A stretch of DNA of 36,634 bases from Allobrachymonas sp. GTDB lineage: Bacteria > Pseudomonadota > Gammaproteobacteria > Burkholderiales > Burkholderiaceae_C. This document shows, piece by piece, positions 6,174 to 14,892 of the stretch. The stretch is from positions 3,692 to 40,325 of the forward strand of contig JAUMWT010000019.1 in NCBI GenBank assembly GCA_030529505.1, read 5' to 3'. Positions within the stretch are counted from its first letter, which is position 1. Every line of letters begins with the position of its first letter. The notes beneath the pieces were generated by a model. The model was given only the letters and a program-made list of their open reading frames with translations. It did not search any database and was not told the DNA's origin. Both the position numbers and the translations under genes were made by a program.

Positions 6174-7880
6174 TCAAGGCTGTGCCGCAGCCGATGCGGG
6201 AGCATCGCTGGGCGCAGCAGCACCGGCAGCGCTTGTTTGCGCCGGAGCCGTCCAACCACCACCCAGCGCCTTGTACAGCGTGACCTGGTTCAGGCGTTGC
6301 AGCAGGCGGGTTTGCACCAGGGCTTGCTCGGTGCTGAACAAGGTGCGTTGCGCATCGAGCAGGTGCAGGTAGCTGGCGATGCCGTTGCGGTAGCGCAGTT
6401 CGGCCAGGCGGTAGCTGTCGCGGCTGGCTGCGGCTTGGGCTTCGAGCGCGGCCAGTTGCTCGCCCAAGGTGGCGCGGCCCGCCAGGGCATCGGCCACTTC
6501 ACGAAAGCCTGTTTGGATGGCCTTTTCGTATTGCGCCAAAGCGATGTCGCGGCCCGCTTCTGAGGCCTTGAGGTTGGCGCGCAGCCGCCCCCAGTCAAAA
6601 ATCGGCAGGGTGATTTTGGGCATGAAGGCCCAGGCGCGCGTGGCGCCGCCGCTGAACAGGTCTGCCAGCTCGGGGCTGACGTTGCCGTAGTTGCCCGTGA
6701 GCGTGATGCGCGGGAAGAAGGCCGCCCGCGCCGCGCCGATGTTGGCGTTGGCGGCGATCAATTGCTGCTCGGCCGCGCGAATGTCGGGGCGGTTCAGCAG
6801 CACGTCCGATGGCAAGCCCACGGCCACGTCGGCAAATTGCGCCAACGTGTTGTGCCGCGATGCGGTGGGGATGGCCGCCTGCGCCGCCGATGCCGCTGTG
6901 CCATCTGCCGCGCCGTTGGCGGCATGGTTTGGCACGGCCCTGGCCTTGCGCCCTTTGACTTTTGCTTGGGCGGCCTGCATGGGCTGGGCAATAGATGCGC
7001 TTTGCTGGGCGGCAGGCAGCGCCAGCGCATCCGGTGCAGGCGGCAGATGCTCTTCGCCCAGGGCTTGGCCCACGAGCAGGGTGAGCAGATTGATGTCTTG
7101 CTCGCGCAGGCGGCGTTGCTGGGCCACGGCGGCCTGGGCGGCTGCGCTCAAGGCTTCGGCCTGGCGCATGTCGAGCGCGGACGAAACACCCGCATCCAGC
7201 CGCAGCTTGGTCAGGGTTTGCGATTGCTCGCGCGTGCTCAAGGTGCGCTCGGCCAGGGCCAGCAATTCGTTGTTGGCTTGCAGGCTGAGCCAGGCGCTAG
7301 AAACAGCCCCCACCAGGCTGATTTGCGCGGTTTTGCGCGCTTCTTCGGTCGCCAGGTATTTGTTCAGGGCGCTGTCGCTCAAGGCGCGCAGGCGGCCAAA
7401 CAGATCAATCTCCCAATCACTGATGCCCAGCCCCGCCGTGTAGCTGCTGGCCACGCTGGGCGCGCCGGGCCGGGGCGAGGTGTTGGAGCTGCTGCGCGTG
7501 CCGCTGGCCGATGCGCCCAGGGTGGGGCCCAGGTCGGCGCGGCTGATGCGGTATTGCGCCTGGGCCAGTTCGATGTTTTTGATGGCGATGCGCAAATCGC
7601 GGTTGTTGGCCAGGGCCAGCTCGATCACGCTGCGCAGGCGGGCGTCTTGCACAAAGTCTTGCCAAGGCAGGGCCGATGCGCTCTGCCCTGCCGCGGCCGA
7701 TGCAGCCCCGGGCACAGCCGGCCAATGCGCCGCAACGGGCGAGGCGGGGCGTTCGTATTGGGGCGTGAGCGAGCAGCCCGCCAGCACGCTGGCCGCCAGG
7801 GCCGCGGCCAGGCCCAATGGATGCTGGCGCGGGCGCCATGCAAGCTGCGGCCCCGCATGCGATGTGGATGGCGTCTTCAT
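6174..7880 (-). CDS. Outer-membrane efflux lipoprotein (OprM/NodT family)
   Basis: This 568-residue protein is the outer-membrane channel of the RND pump encoded upstream. Signal peptide with lipobox LAGC, lipidated Cys36, then the typical SLTPQYERP. Two outer-membrane-efflux-protein repeats follow, with LALANNRDLRIA in the first and VLLNRPDIRAAEQQL in the second. The start is fixed by AAGGAGG ten bases before ATG and by an ATGA overlap with the pump gene (7877-7880). Two oddities: an Ala/Lys-rich insert of roughly 60 residues between the repeats, where relatives have a short link, and an Ala/Ser-rich C-terminal tail. These make it about 80-100 residues longer than OprM. Confidence 0.92.
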   Translation of the reverse strand: MKTPSTSHAGPQLAWRPRQHPLGLAAALAASVLAGCSLTPQYERPASPVAAHWPAVPGAASAAAGQSASALPWQDFVQDARLRSVIELALANNRDLRIAIKNIELAQAQYRISRADLGPTLGASASGTRSSSNTSPRPGAPSVASSYTAGLGISDWEIDLFGRLRALSDSALNKYLATEEARKTAQISLVGAVSSAWLSLQANNELLALAERTLSTREQSQTLTKLRLDAGVSSALDMRQAEALSAAAQAAVAQQRRLREQDINLLTLLVGQALGEEHLPPAPDALALPAAQQSASIAQPMQAAQAKVKGRKARAVPNHAANGAADGTAASAAQAAIPTASRHNTLAQFADVAVGLPSDVLLNRPDIRAAEQQLIAANANIGAARAAFFPRITLTGNYGNVSPELADLFSGGATRAWAFMPKITLPIFDWGRLRANLKASEAGRDIALAQYEKAIQTGFREVADALAGRATLGEQLAALEAQAAASRDSYRLAELRYRNGIASYLHLLDAQRTLFSTEQALVQTRLLQRLNQVTLYKALGGGWTAPAQTSAAGAAAPSDAPASAAAQP

Positions 7881-10800
7881 GGCTGGATGACCTCCTTGTG
7901 CGAATCGGATGAAAGCTGGGCAACGGCTGGCCCGCCCGAAGCGGGTGTTGCAGGCGACGCAGGCGTTTGGGCCGGGCCGCCCTTGAACAGGCTGCGCACC
8001 ACCAGGTAGAACACGGGCACCAGCAAGAACAGCAAAATGGTGCCGATGCCCATGCCCCAAACCACGCCCGTGCCCACGGCGCGCTGGCTGGCCGCGCTGG
8101 CGCCCGTTGCCATGTACATGGGCAGCACGCCCAGCACGAAGGTGAGCGAGGTCATCAGCACCGGCCGCACGCGGGATTGCGCGGCTTGGAGGGTGGCATC
8201 GAGCAGGCTCAGGCCCTGGTCTTGCAGTTCCCTGGCAAATTCCACGATCAGGATGGCGTTTTTGGCCGAGAGCGCAATCACGGTGATGAGGCCGATCTGG
8301 AAATAAATGTCGTTGGCCATGCCACGCAGATACACGCCCAGCAGCACGCCCAGCACGCCCAGTGGCACCACCAGCACGACCGAGAGCGGAATCGTCCAGC
8401 TTTCGTACAACGCCGCCAGACAGAGGAAGACGGCCAGAATCGCCAGGGCGTACAGCATCATCGACGAAGAGCCGGCCTTTTTCTCGTCCAGCGACAGGCC
8501 GGTCCACTCGTAGCCAAAGCCTACGGGCAGTTGGGCGGCGATGCGTTCCATTTCGCTCATGGCATCGCCCGTGCTGTAGCCGCGCTTGGCCTGGCCGGTG
8601 ATGCTCATCGACGGATAACCGTTGTAGCGTTGCAGTTGCATCGGGCCGGTGACCCAGCGGGTGCTAACCATGCTCGAGAGCGGCACCAACTGGCCCGCGT
8701 TGTTGGGCACTTTCAGGCGCAGCACGTCTTCGGGCTGCATGCGGTGGGCGGCGCCGGCCTGCACGGTCACGCGCTGCATCTGCCCCGCGTTGGGAAAGTC
8801 GTTGACGTAGCTCGACCCCAGCGCCGTGGCCAGCGTGCTGGCCACGGCCGACAGGTTCACGTTCTGCGCGTACACCGCATCGCGGTTGATGGTGATTTGC
8901 CATTGCGGGGCGTCTTCAATGCCTTCGGGCCGCAGGCCGGTGAGGATGGGGCTTTTGGCCGCCATGCCCAGCAACTGGTTGCGCGCGGCCAGCAGCGCCT
9001 CGTGCCCCGCCCCGCTTTTATCGAGCAGGCGGAAGCTGAAGCCGTTGGAGTTGCCCAACTCCATGATGGCCGGCGGCTGCATGGTGATGACGAAACCGTC
9101 CCTGATCTGGCTCAGCGCCCTCATGGCGCGGCCCGCCACCGATGCGGCATCGCTGCCCGGTTTTTTGCGCTCGCTCCAGTCCTTGAGCGAAACAAAGCCG
9201 AAGCCCACGTTCTGCCCCTGGCCGATGAAGCTGAAGCCCTGCACGGTGATGACGTTTTCCACCTCGGGCTGCTGCAACATGTATTGCTCGGCCTCGCCCA
9301 GCACGGCCAGCGTGCGCTCGCGCGTGGCGCCGGGCGGCAGTTGCGCCATCAGGAAGATGGAGCCCTGGTCTTCGGTCGGCAAAAAGGAAGTGGGCAGGCG
9401 CACATACATCAGCGACATGCAGGCGATGATGGCGCCGTACACGCCCAGCATCAGCAGGCTGCGCTTGAGCAGCTTGCCCATCAGCCCTTCGTAAGCGCGG
9501 GTGCCGCGCCCCAGCATGCGGTTGAACCAGTTGAAGAAGGGGCCGAAAAAGCCTGTTTTTTGTTCGTGCGTATGCCCTTTGGGAATGGGCTTGAGCATGC
9601 TGGCGCACAGCGCGGGCGTGAGCGTGAGCGCAAAAAAGCCCGAAAAGCCGATGGACACCGCAATCACGATCGAGAACTGGCGGTAGATGTTGCCCGTGGT
9701 GCCACTGAAAAAGGCCAGCGGCAAGAAGGCGGTGATCACGATCAGCGTCATGCCCACGATCGCGCCCGAAATCTGGCTCATGGCCTTGATCGTCGCCTCT
9801 TTGGGCGACAGGCCCTCTTTGGCCATGATGCTTTCGACGTTTTCGACCACCACGATGGCATCATCCACCACCGTGCCGATGGCCAGCACCATGGCAAACA
9901 TCGAGAGGATGTTGATCGAAATGCCCATCCACAGCATCACGATGAAAGTGCCCAGCAGCGAAATCGGCACCACGATGGTGGGAATGGCCGTGTAGCGCCA
10001 GTTCTGCAAGAACACGAACATCACGATGAAGACTAGCAGCACGGCCTCCACCAATGTGCGCACCACCTGCCCGATCGAGATGGAAACGAAGGTGGAGGTG
10101 TCGTAAGGCACCAGCCATTCCACCCCGCCGGGCAGGAAAGGGGCCAGCTCGGCCAGCCGCGCTTTCACGGCCGCGGCCGTTTCCAGCGCATTGGCCGTGG
10201 CATTGAGCTGAATGCCGACCACCACGCCGGGCTGCCCGTTGATGTGAGCCGTGTTGGCATACGATTCCGAGCCCAGCTCCACCCGCGCCACGTCGCGCAG
10301 GCGCACGGCAGAGCCATCGGCGCGCGCGGCCAGCACGATGTTTTCGAACGCTTCAACGCTGCTGAGCTGCCCCGGCACGCTGATGGTGGCCGTCATCGTC
10401 TGCCCCGGCACATGGGGCGTATCGCCCAGCGAACCGGCCGAAATTTGCAGGTTCTGCGCACGGATGGCGCTGCTCACGCTCGCGCCCGACAAGCCATAGC
10501 CTTCGAGCTTGGCCGGATCGAGCCAGATGCGCATGGCGCGCCCTGAGCCGAACAGCTGCGCATTGCCCACGCCCGGCACACGCTGCAATTCGGGCAACAC
10601 GTTGCGGTTGACGTAATCGGCCACGTCCTCGCTGCTGACTGATTCGCCGTTGCTGCGAAAGGCCACGGCCATCAAGAAGTTGGCGTTGGATCGCTGCACC
10701 TGCACGCCGATCTGCTTGACCGTATCGGGCAGACGCGGCTCCACGCGGGCCAGGCGGTTTTGCACGTCCACCTGCGCCAGGCGCTCGTCGGTGCCCGGCT

Positions 10801-11083
10801 CAAACGTCAGGGTGACGGTGCCCGCGCCCACGGCCAGCGCCGAAGACGACATGTGCATCAAACCATCCAGCCCGTTCATTTCGCGTTCGATCAGCGAGTT
10901 GACGGTGGCATCGATGGTTTGCGCATCGGCCCCCGGATAGGCTGCGCTGATGCGAATCGTGGGCGGCGCCACAGACGGGTAGGCCGCCACCGGCAGCAGG
11001 CGGATGGAAATCACGCCAGCCAGAATCACGAAGATTGCAATCACCCAGGCAAAGATCGGGCGGTGAATGAAAAACTTGGCCAT
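7877..11083 (-). CDS. RND multidrug efflux pump, inner-membrane transporter (HAE1 family)
   Basis: A 1068-residue AcrB/MexB-type proton-drug antiporter. It starts MAKFFIHRPIFAWVIAIFVI; the start at 11083 is preferred because this is the canonical N-terminus. The proton-relay pair is present (D407, D408 in GTVVDDAIVVVENVE), as is the TM10 lysine region (LSAKNAILIVEFA). Two porter and docking halves and 12 membrane helices are expected from the length. It is transcribed after the membrane fusion protein gene (14-bp gap) and overlaps the outer-membrane gene by 4 bp. Substrates cannot be read from sequence; drugs, solvents and bile-like compounds are typical. Confidence 0.95.
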   Translation of the reverse strand: MAKFFIHRPIFAWVIAIFVILAGVISIRLLPVAAYPSVAPPTIRISAAYPGADAQTIDATVNSLIEREMNGLDGLMHMSSSALAVGAGTVTLTFEPGTDERLAQVDVQNRLARVEPRLPDTVKQIGVQVQRSNANFLMAVAFRSNGESVSSEDVADYVNRNVLPELQRVPGVGNAQLFGSGRAMRIWLDPAKLEGYGLSGASVSSAIRAQNLQISAGSLGDTPHVPGQTMTATISVPGQLSSVEAFENIVLAARADGSAVRLRDVARVELGSESYANTAHINGQPGVVVGIQLNATANALETAAAVKARLAELAPFLPGGVEWLVPYDTSTFVSISIGQVVRTLVEAVLLVFIVMFVFLQNWRYTAIPTIVVPISLLGTFIVMLWMGISINILSMFAMVLAIGTVVDDAIVVVENVESIMAKEGLSPKEATIKAMSQISGAIVGMTLIVITAFLPLAFFSGTTGNIYRQFSIVIAVSIGFSGFFALTLTPALCASMLKPIPKGHTHEQKTGFFGPFFNWFNRMLGRGTRAYEGLMGKLLKRSLLMLGVYGAIIACMSLMYVRLPTSFLPTEDQGSIFLMAQLPPGATRERTLAVLGEAEQYMLQQPEVENVITVQGFSFIGQGQNVGFGFVSLKDWSERKKPGSDAASVAGRAMRALSQIRDGFVITMQPPAIMELGNSNGFSFRLLDKSGAGHEALLAARNQLLGMAAKSPILTGLRPEGIEDAPQWQITINRDAVYAQNVNLSAVASTLATALGSSYVNDFPNAGQMQRVTVQAGAAHRMQPEDVLRLKVPNNAGQLVPLSSMVSTRWVTGPMQLQRYNGYPSMSITGQAKRGYSTGDAMSEMERIAAQLPVGFGYEWTGLSLDEKKAGSSSMMLYALAILAVFLCLAALYESWTIPLSVVLVVPLGVLGVLLGVYLRGMANDIYFQIGLITVIALSAKNAILIVEFARELQDQGLSLLDATLQAAQSRVRPVLMTSLTFVLGVLPMYMATGASAASQRAVGTGVVWGMGIGTILLFLLVPVFYLVVRSLFKGGPAQTPASPATPASGGPAVAQLSSDSHKEVIQP

Positions 11084-11096
11084 GCATCGCCCCCGT

Positions 11097-12404
11097 TTAT
11101 TGTGCTGCCGAAGCTGCAGCCGATGCGCTGGAAGACGCTGCTTGCATGACTGCACCGGATGCAGCAGGTGCAGGCTGCTGCCCTGGCCCGGCGGCAGATG
11201 CAACGGCCGCTCCACCTGCACCAGCCCCCATGCCTGCGCCCGCTTTCACGCCTGTCTTCTCACCCGCAAGCACCGGGCGCACTTGCTTCACACCCGGGCG
11301 CAGCCGCATGAAGCCATCCACAATCACCCGCTCACCAGGCTGCAAGCCGCCCAGCACCACCCAGTTGCTGCCTTGCGCCTGGCCGATCTTCACGGGGCGC
11401 GGGGCAAAGCTGTTGTCGGGCCCCACCACCATGACGATATCGCCTTTGCTGCCGCGCGTCACGGCTTGCTGCGGCAGCAGCACGGCATTGTGCACCTCGG
11501 CCTGCTGCACGCGCACGCGCACATACATGCCGGGCAGCAGCAGGCGCTCGGGGTTGGGCACCTCGGCGCGCAGCTGCACCTGGCCGGTTGCGGGGTCCAC
11601 ACTCAGATCGGTGAACAGCAGGCGGCCCGCATGCGCATAGCTTTGGCCGTTTTCAAACAGCACCTCCACGCGCGCAGCCTCGCCGCCCGCTGCCGAGGCC
11701 AGCTGCCCGGCCTGCAAGGCCTGGCGCAGTTGCAACACCTCGTTGGCCGATTGGGTCAGGTTGATGTACATGGGATCCACTTGCTGAATCGTGGCCAGAT
11801 GCGTGGCCACGCCCTGCCCCACCAGCGCGCCTTCGCTCACCAGCTCGCGCCCGATGCGCCCGGCAATGGGCGCCGTCACCCGCGTGTAGCCCAGGTTGAT
11901 GCGCGCCGTTTCCAGCTGCGCGCGCGCCGCTGCCGCGGCGGCTACAGCAGCGTCGTATTCCTGTTTGCTCACGGCATTGGCTGCCAGCAAGGGCTGATAG
12001 CGTTTGACCAGGGCGCTGGCTTGCGCGTGGTTGGCCTGCGCGCTGCTGTAGGCCGCGCGGTAGGGGCCTGCATCAATCGTGAAGAGCGTTTGCCCGGCCT
12101 TGACCGTGCTGCCTTCCTGAAAGTGGCGCTTGAGCACAATGCCCGCCGCACGCGCGCGCACTTCGGCCACGCGCGAGGCTTCAAGCCGGCCCGGCAGCTC
12201 GGTGCCCAGCGTCACCGTGCCCGGCTGCACGCTCACCACGCCCACTTCGGGCGCCTGGCCTGCTGCCGCTGCAGCGGCGGCCTTGGCGGCCTCCTGCTTG
12301 TTGCCGCCGCAAGCGGCCAAAGCCGTTGCCAAGGCCAAGCCCAGCCAAAGCGCCGGCCTGCGCCGCACCGATTTGGAAGAAGGTGAACACTGTGTTGACA
12401 TCAT
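11097..12404 (-). CDS. RND efflux periplasmic adaptor (membrane fusion protein)
   Basis: An AcrA/MexA-type adaptor of about 435 residues that links pump and channel. Basic N-terminus, hydrophobic helix and lipobox LAAC (Cys at about 31-32) give a lipoprotein. The lipoyl halves (RAAGIVLKRHFQEGSTVKAG and later RVTAPIAGRIGR) flank an alpha-hairpin rich in Ala (YSSAQANHAQASALVKRYQ). A beta-barrel and a membrane-proximal domain follow, then an Ala/Gly/Ser-rich tail. Two adjacent ATG codons (12404, 12401) are possible; the first is 8 bases from AAAGG. It is the first gene of the operon. Confidence 0.93.
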   Translation of the reverse strand: MMSTQCSPSSKSVRRRPALWLGLALATALAACGGNKQEAAKAAAAAAAGQAPEVGVVSVQPGTVTLGTELPGRLEASRVAEVRARAAGIVLKRHFQEGSTVKAGQTLFTIDAGPYRAAYSSAQANHAQASALVKRYQPLLAANAVSKQEYDAAVAAAAAARAQLETARINLGYTRVTAPIAGRIGRELVSEGALVGQGVATHLATIQQVDPMYINLTQSANEVLQLRQALQAGQLASAAGGEAARVEVLFENGQSYAHAGRLLFTDLSVDPATGQVQLRAEVPNPERLLLPGMYVRVRVQQAEVHNAVLLPQQAVTRGSKGDIVMVVGPDNSFAPRPVKIGQAQGSNWVVLGGLQPGERVIVDGFMRLRPGVKQVRPVLAGEKTGVKAGAGMGAGAGGAAVASAAGPGQQPAPAASGAVMQAASSSASAAASAAQ

Positions 12405-12709
12405 GATCTGCGCCTTTCTCGGCAAACAAACGATAGGGGCAAGCGCCGCATTGGCCGCGGCGCGCACACAAGAAAACGCTTTCCATCAAGCTCATGCCTT
12501 GCCAGCATAGGTTTTATTCGGCACGACCCACGCGCGCCGTTCGCTGCCGGCAAGGCATGCCGCCCATTCGATCAGCCCGCATCGGCCGAACTGGTGAACA
12601 GCAGTCCTTCACGGCACACACAGCCAGCAAGAGCATGGTGCGCTGCCCAAACCGCAAGCCCAATCAACTGGCGCTGGAAAGTCAATGCGCGCTATTACAT
12701 CACAAATTC

Positions 12710-12725
12710 AATCAAACGATTGATT
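12710..12725. promoter_or_regulatory. Operator-like palindrome upstream of the efflux operon
   Basis: AATCAA (12710-12715) and TTGATT (12720-12725) are exact complements around ACGA, in an AT-rich pocket of otherwise GC-rich DNA, about 300 bases upstream of the adaptor gene. Such symmetric sites are typical for TetR-type regulators of RND pumps. No regulator gene is found beside it. Confidence 0.4.
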
Positions 12726-12859
12726 TACACAAAATCCATGTGCGTTCATGGCTGATGTTTGTGGCTGATTTTGCGCAAACCCGCCCGCGTTGCTTCGGCA
12801 CAAAACCCAAAGGGGCGCCGTGAAATGACAGGCAAGGCGCATGCGGCAACAAGCCCTGA

Positions 12860-13051
12860 GAGCTTGTTCACCATCTCCTCACAAACAAACGCTTGAAAGT
12901 GGAGTCGGGCAGTCTGCTGCGTTGCAAATCTTGTCGATCATCTTGCGCATGTCGCACGGGCCATGCGCTTCGCCCATGTGCTTTGATGTGCGCCTTGCAG
13001 CCCATCCCGCCCCATATCCAATCGCCTCGCATTGAAATCGTGAAAAGGCTC
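12860..13051. mobile_element. MITE copy A (192 bp), IS5-type ends
   Basis: This non-coding element runs from GAGCTTGTTCACCATCTC at one end to a reverse complement of GAGCCTTTTCACGATTTC at the other, between direct repeats TGA (12857-12859 and 13052-13054). The interior is homologous, in opposite orientation, to 18291-18466: both share stretches such as GAGGCGATTGGATATGGGGC. The ends match the IS end at 36367. It carries no gene and is presumably moved by the IS transposase. Confidence 0.75.
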
Positions 13052-13054
13052 TGA

Positions 13055-13338
13055 GACCCCGTGGCCCTGATCCACCTGGGGCTTGATTGGGGCAAGCAAT
13101 GGGCAAGGCAGGCCACAAGAGCCGCGCTTTCAAAACCCGCCCCTGCATGCGCCATGCCTGCACAGGCTCGGCTTGGTGCGGGCTGCCCAAAGCGGCTGAT
13201 GCTTGAGCACAAGCAGCAGGCACATGCCAAAAATAGCGTGAGGGCACGCAGCGGCCTTGTTCGTGGCAATGACCACCCTGCCACAGTGCCCGAGAAGAAG
13301 CAACCCAAGGGCGTGCCCTGTGCCCTGTGCCCTGTGCC
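13055..13338. other. Non-coding stretch with heptad tandem repeat
   Basis: No credible gene was found. Four tandem copies of GTGCCCT (the last one GTGCCTT) occupy 13313-13340 and touch the stop codon of hemE (13339-13341). Such short tandem repeats can change length by slippage; here that would alter only the 3' end of hemE or its trailer. Confidence 0.5.
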
Positions 13339-14565
13339 TTATGCCGCTCTGCCGGATCTGCCCTTGCCCGCCGGCTGATTCGACTGGCGCATTTGCCGCG
13401 AGTGGCTGTGCACGGCTTCGACCAGCACGGCCACATGCTCGGGCGGGGTGTTTTGTTTGATGCCGTGGCCCAGATTGAAAATGAGTTGGCAACTTCGCCG
13501 GCCATTCTCATGCTGGCCATTTTCGTTTGTGTCGGGCACGCCAAAGGCAGCCAGCGTGCGCTGCACTTCGGCCTCAATGACAGCAGGCGGGGCAAAGAGC
13601 ACGGCAGGGTCGAGATTGCCTTGCAGTGATTGCTGAACCGGTTGCGCTTGGCGCTCATCGCTGGCGGCATGACTTTGCAACAGCGCGCGCGCTGCGCCCA
13701 GGTTCACCGTCCAGTCCACACCCAGCACATCGCAATCGAGCGTGCGCATGGCGGCCAGCCACTGCCCGCCGCCTTTGGTAAAGACGATGCGCGGCACCGT
13801 TTGCCCATCCGCCCCCGTGCGCTGCAACTGCTGCAGCACGCGCGCGGTGTAGGCGAGGCTGAAGGTTTGAAAGGCCCCATCGGCCAGCACCCCGCCCCAG
13901 CTGTCAAACAGCATCAGGGCCTGCGCGCCCGCGTCGATTTGCGCGTTGAGGTAGGCGGCCACGCTGTCGGCATTGATGGCCAGGATGCGGTGCAGCAGAT
14001 CGGGGCGGCTGTAGAGCAGGGTTTTGATGGTGGCGTAATCGGCGCTGGATCGCCCTTCCACCATGTAGCAGGCCAGCGTCCAGGGGCTGCCGGCAAAACC
14101 GATCAGCGGCACGCGCCCTTGCAGCGCGTGGCGGATGCTGCGCACGGCATCGAACACATAGCGCAGGCGATCCATATCGGGCACGGTCAGGCGGGCGACG
14201 TCGTCTTCATGGCGGATGGGGTGGGCGAATTGCGGCCCCTCGCCCGTCTGGAAAGACAGGCCCAGGCCCATCGCATCGGGCACGGTGAGGATGTCGCTGA
14301 ACAAAATGGCCGCATCCAGCGGGTAGCGCGCCAGCGGTTGCAGCGTCACCTCGGTGGCCAGATCCGGCGAGGTGGCCAGCCCCATGAAGCTGCCCGCCTG
14401 CGCGCGCAGGGCGCGGTATTCGGGCAGGTAGCGCCCGGCCTGCCGCATGAGCCAGACGGGGGTGTAGTCCGTGGCTTGCCCCAGGCAGGCGCGCAGAAAA
14501 GTGTCGTTGCGCAGGGGCGCAAAAGCGTTGGAAGCAGAAAGGGAAGAGGGGCTGGAATCCGTCAT
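13339..14565 (-). CDS. hemE: Uroporphyrinogen III decarboxylase
   Basis: HemE removes four acetate carboxyls from uroporphyrinogen III to give coproporphyrinogen III in haem synthesis, in the cytosol, without cofactor. Signatures: [15 protein letters not shown] (37-51), the catalytic-aspartate segment [14 protein letters not shown] (D91), [16 protein letters not shown] and the C-terminal FNLGHGI. At 408 residues it is some 40-50 longer than most bacterial HemE. The extra length lies in a polar insert before FNLGHGI ([16 protein letters not shown]), where relatives have a short turn, and in a basic C-terminal tail. No strong ribosome site is seen. Confidence 0.95.
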   Translation of the reverse strand: MTDSSPSSLSASNAFAPLRNDTFLRACLGQATDYTPVWLMRQAGRYLPEYRALRAQAGSFMGLATSPDLATEVTLQPLARYPLDAAILFSDILTVPDAMGLGLSFQTGEGPQFAHPIRHEDDVARLTVPDMDRLRYVFDAVRSIRHALQGRVPLIGFAGSPWTLACYMVEGRSSADYATIKTLLYSRPDLLHRILAINADSVAAYLNAQIDAGAQALMLFDSWGGVLADGAFQTFSLAYTARVLQQLQRTGADGQTVPRIVFTKGGGQWLAAMRTLDCDVLGVDWTVNLGAARALLQSHAASDERQAQPVQQSLQGNLDPAVLFAPPAVIEAEVQRTLAAFGVPDTNENGQHENGRRSCQLIFNLGHGIKQNTPPEHVAVLVEAVHSHSRQMRQSNQPAGKGRSGRAA

Positions 14566-14892
14566 GGGAAGAAGGCTTCTTGAAAAGCGAGCTTGGAACT
14601 TTGCACGGAGCTTTTTTCAGCACGTGACTGCGCTCTGTTGGTGCGATGCACATTGACATGGCGCATGGGGCGAAGCGGTGGCGCCAAGCAGTTGCTGATT
14701 CGGCATGGAATCTGCGCCCGTTTCAGTACGGGTTGCCGTATCCGTTCGGTAACAGCCGCACATTGTGCGCAAGGCGCGCTTGGTTTGCAGCGGGTAGTTG
14801 CCATGCACCCGAAAGCAGGCTGGCTATTGTGGAATGGGTAGCGCTTGAAACAGTGGTGTGGCTGCGGGTATTGCCGCAGCACGATGCAGGCA
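14566..14892. other. Intergenic stretch between murJ and hemE
   Basis: No gene supported. It begins with an inverted repeat around GAAGAAGGCTTCTTG just upstream of hemE, probably part of its leader. Scattered short similarity to the MITE interior (for example CATTGACATGG followed by GGGGCG) is too weak to call a copy. Confidence 0.4.

Noticed and set aside
7967-10036. A 689-codon open frame on the + strand opposite the RND pump
   Set aside because: Antisense shadow of a certain gene; rich in His, Gln and Arg, with no ribosome site or family motif.
12494-12823. Possible small gene upstream of the efflux operon
   Set aside because: No ribosome site, no recognised motif, crosses the operator-like palindrome; does not resemble a TetR or other regulator.
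14583-14830. Possible further MITE copy between murJ and hemE
   Set aside because: Only scattered short matches to the MITE interior and no recognisable ends or target duplication.
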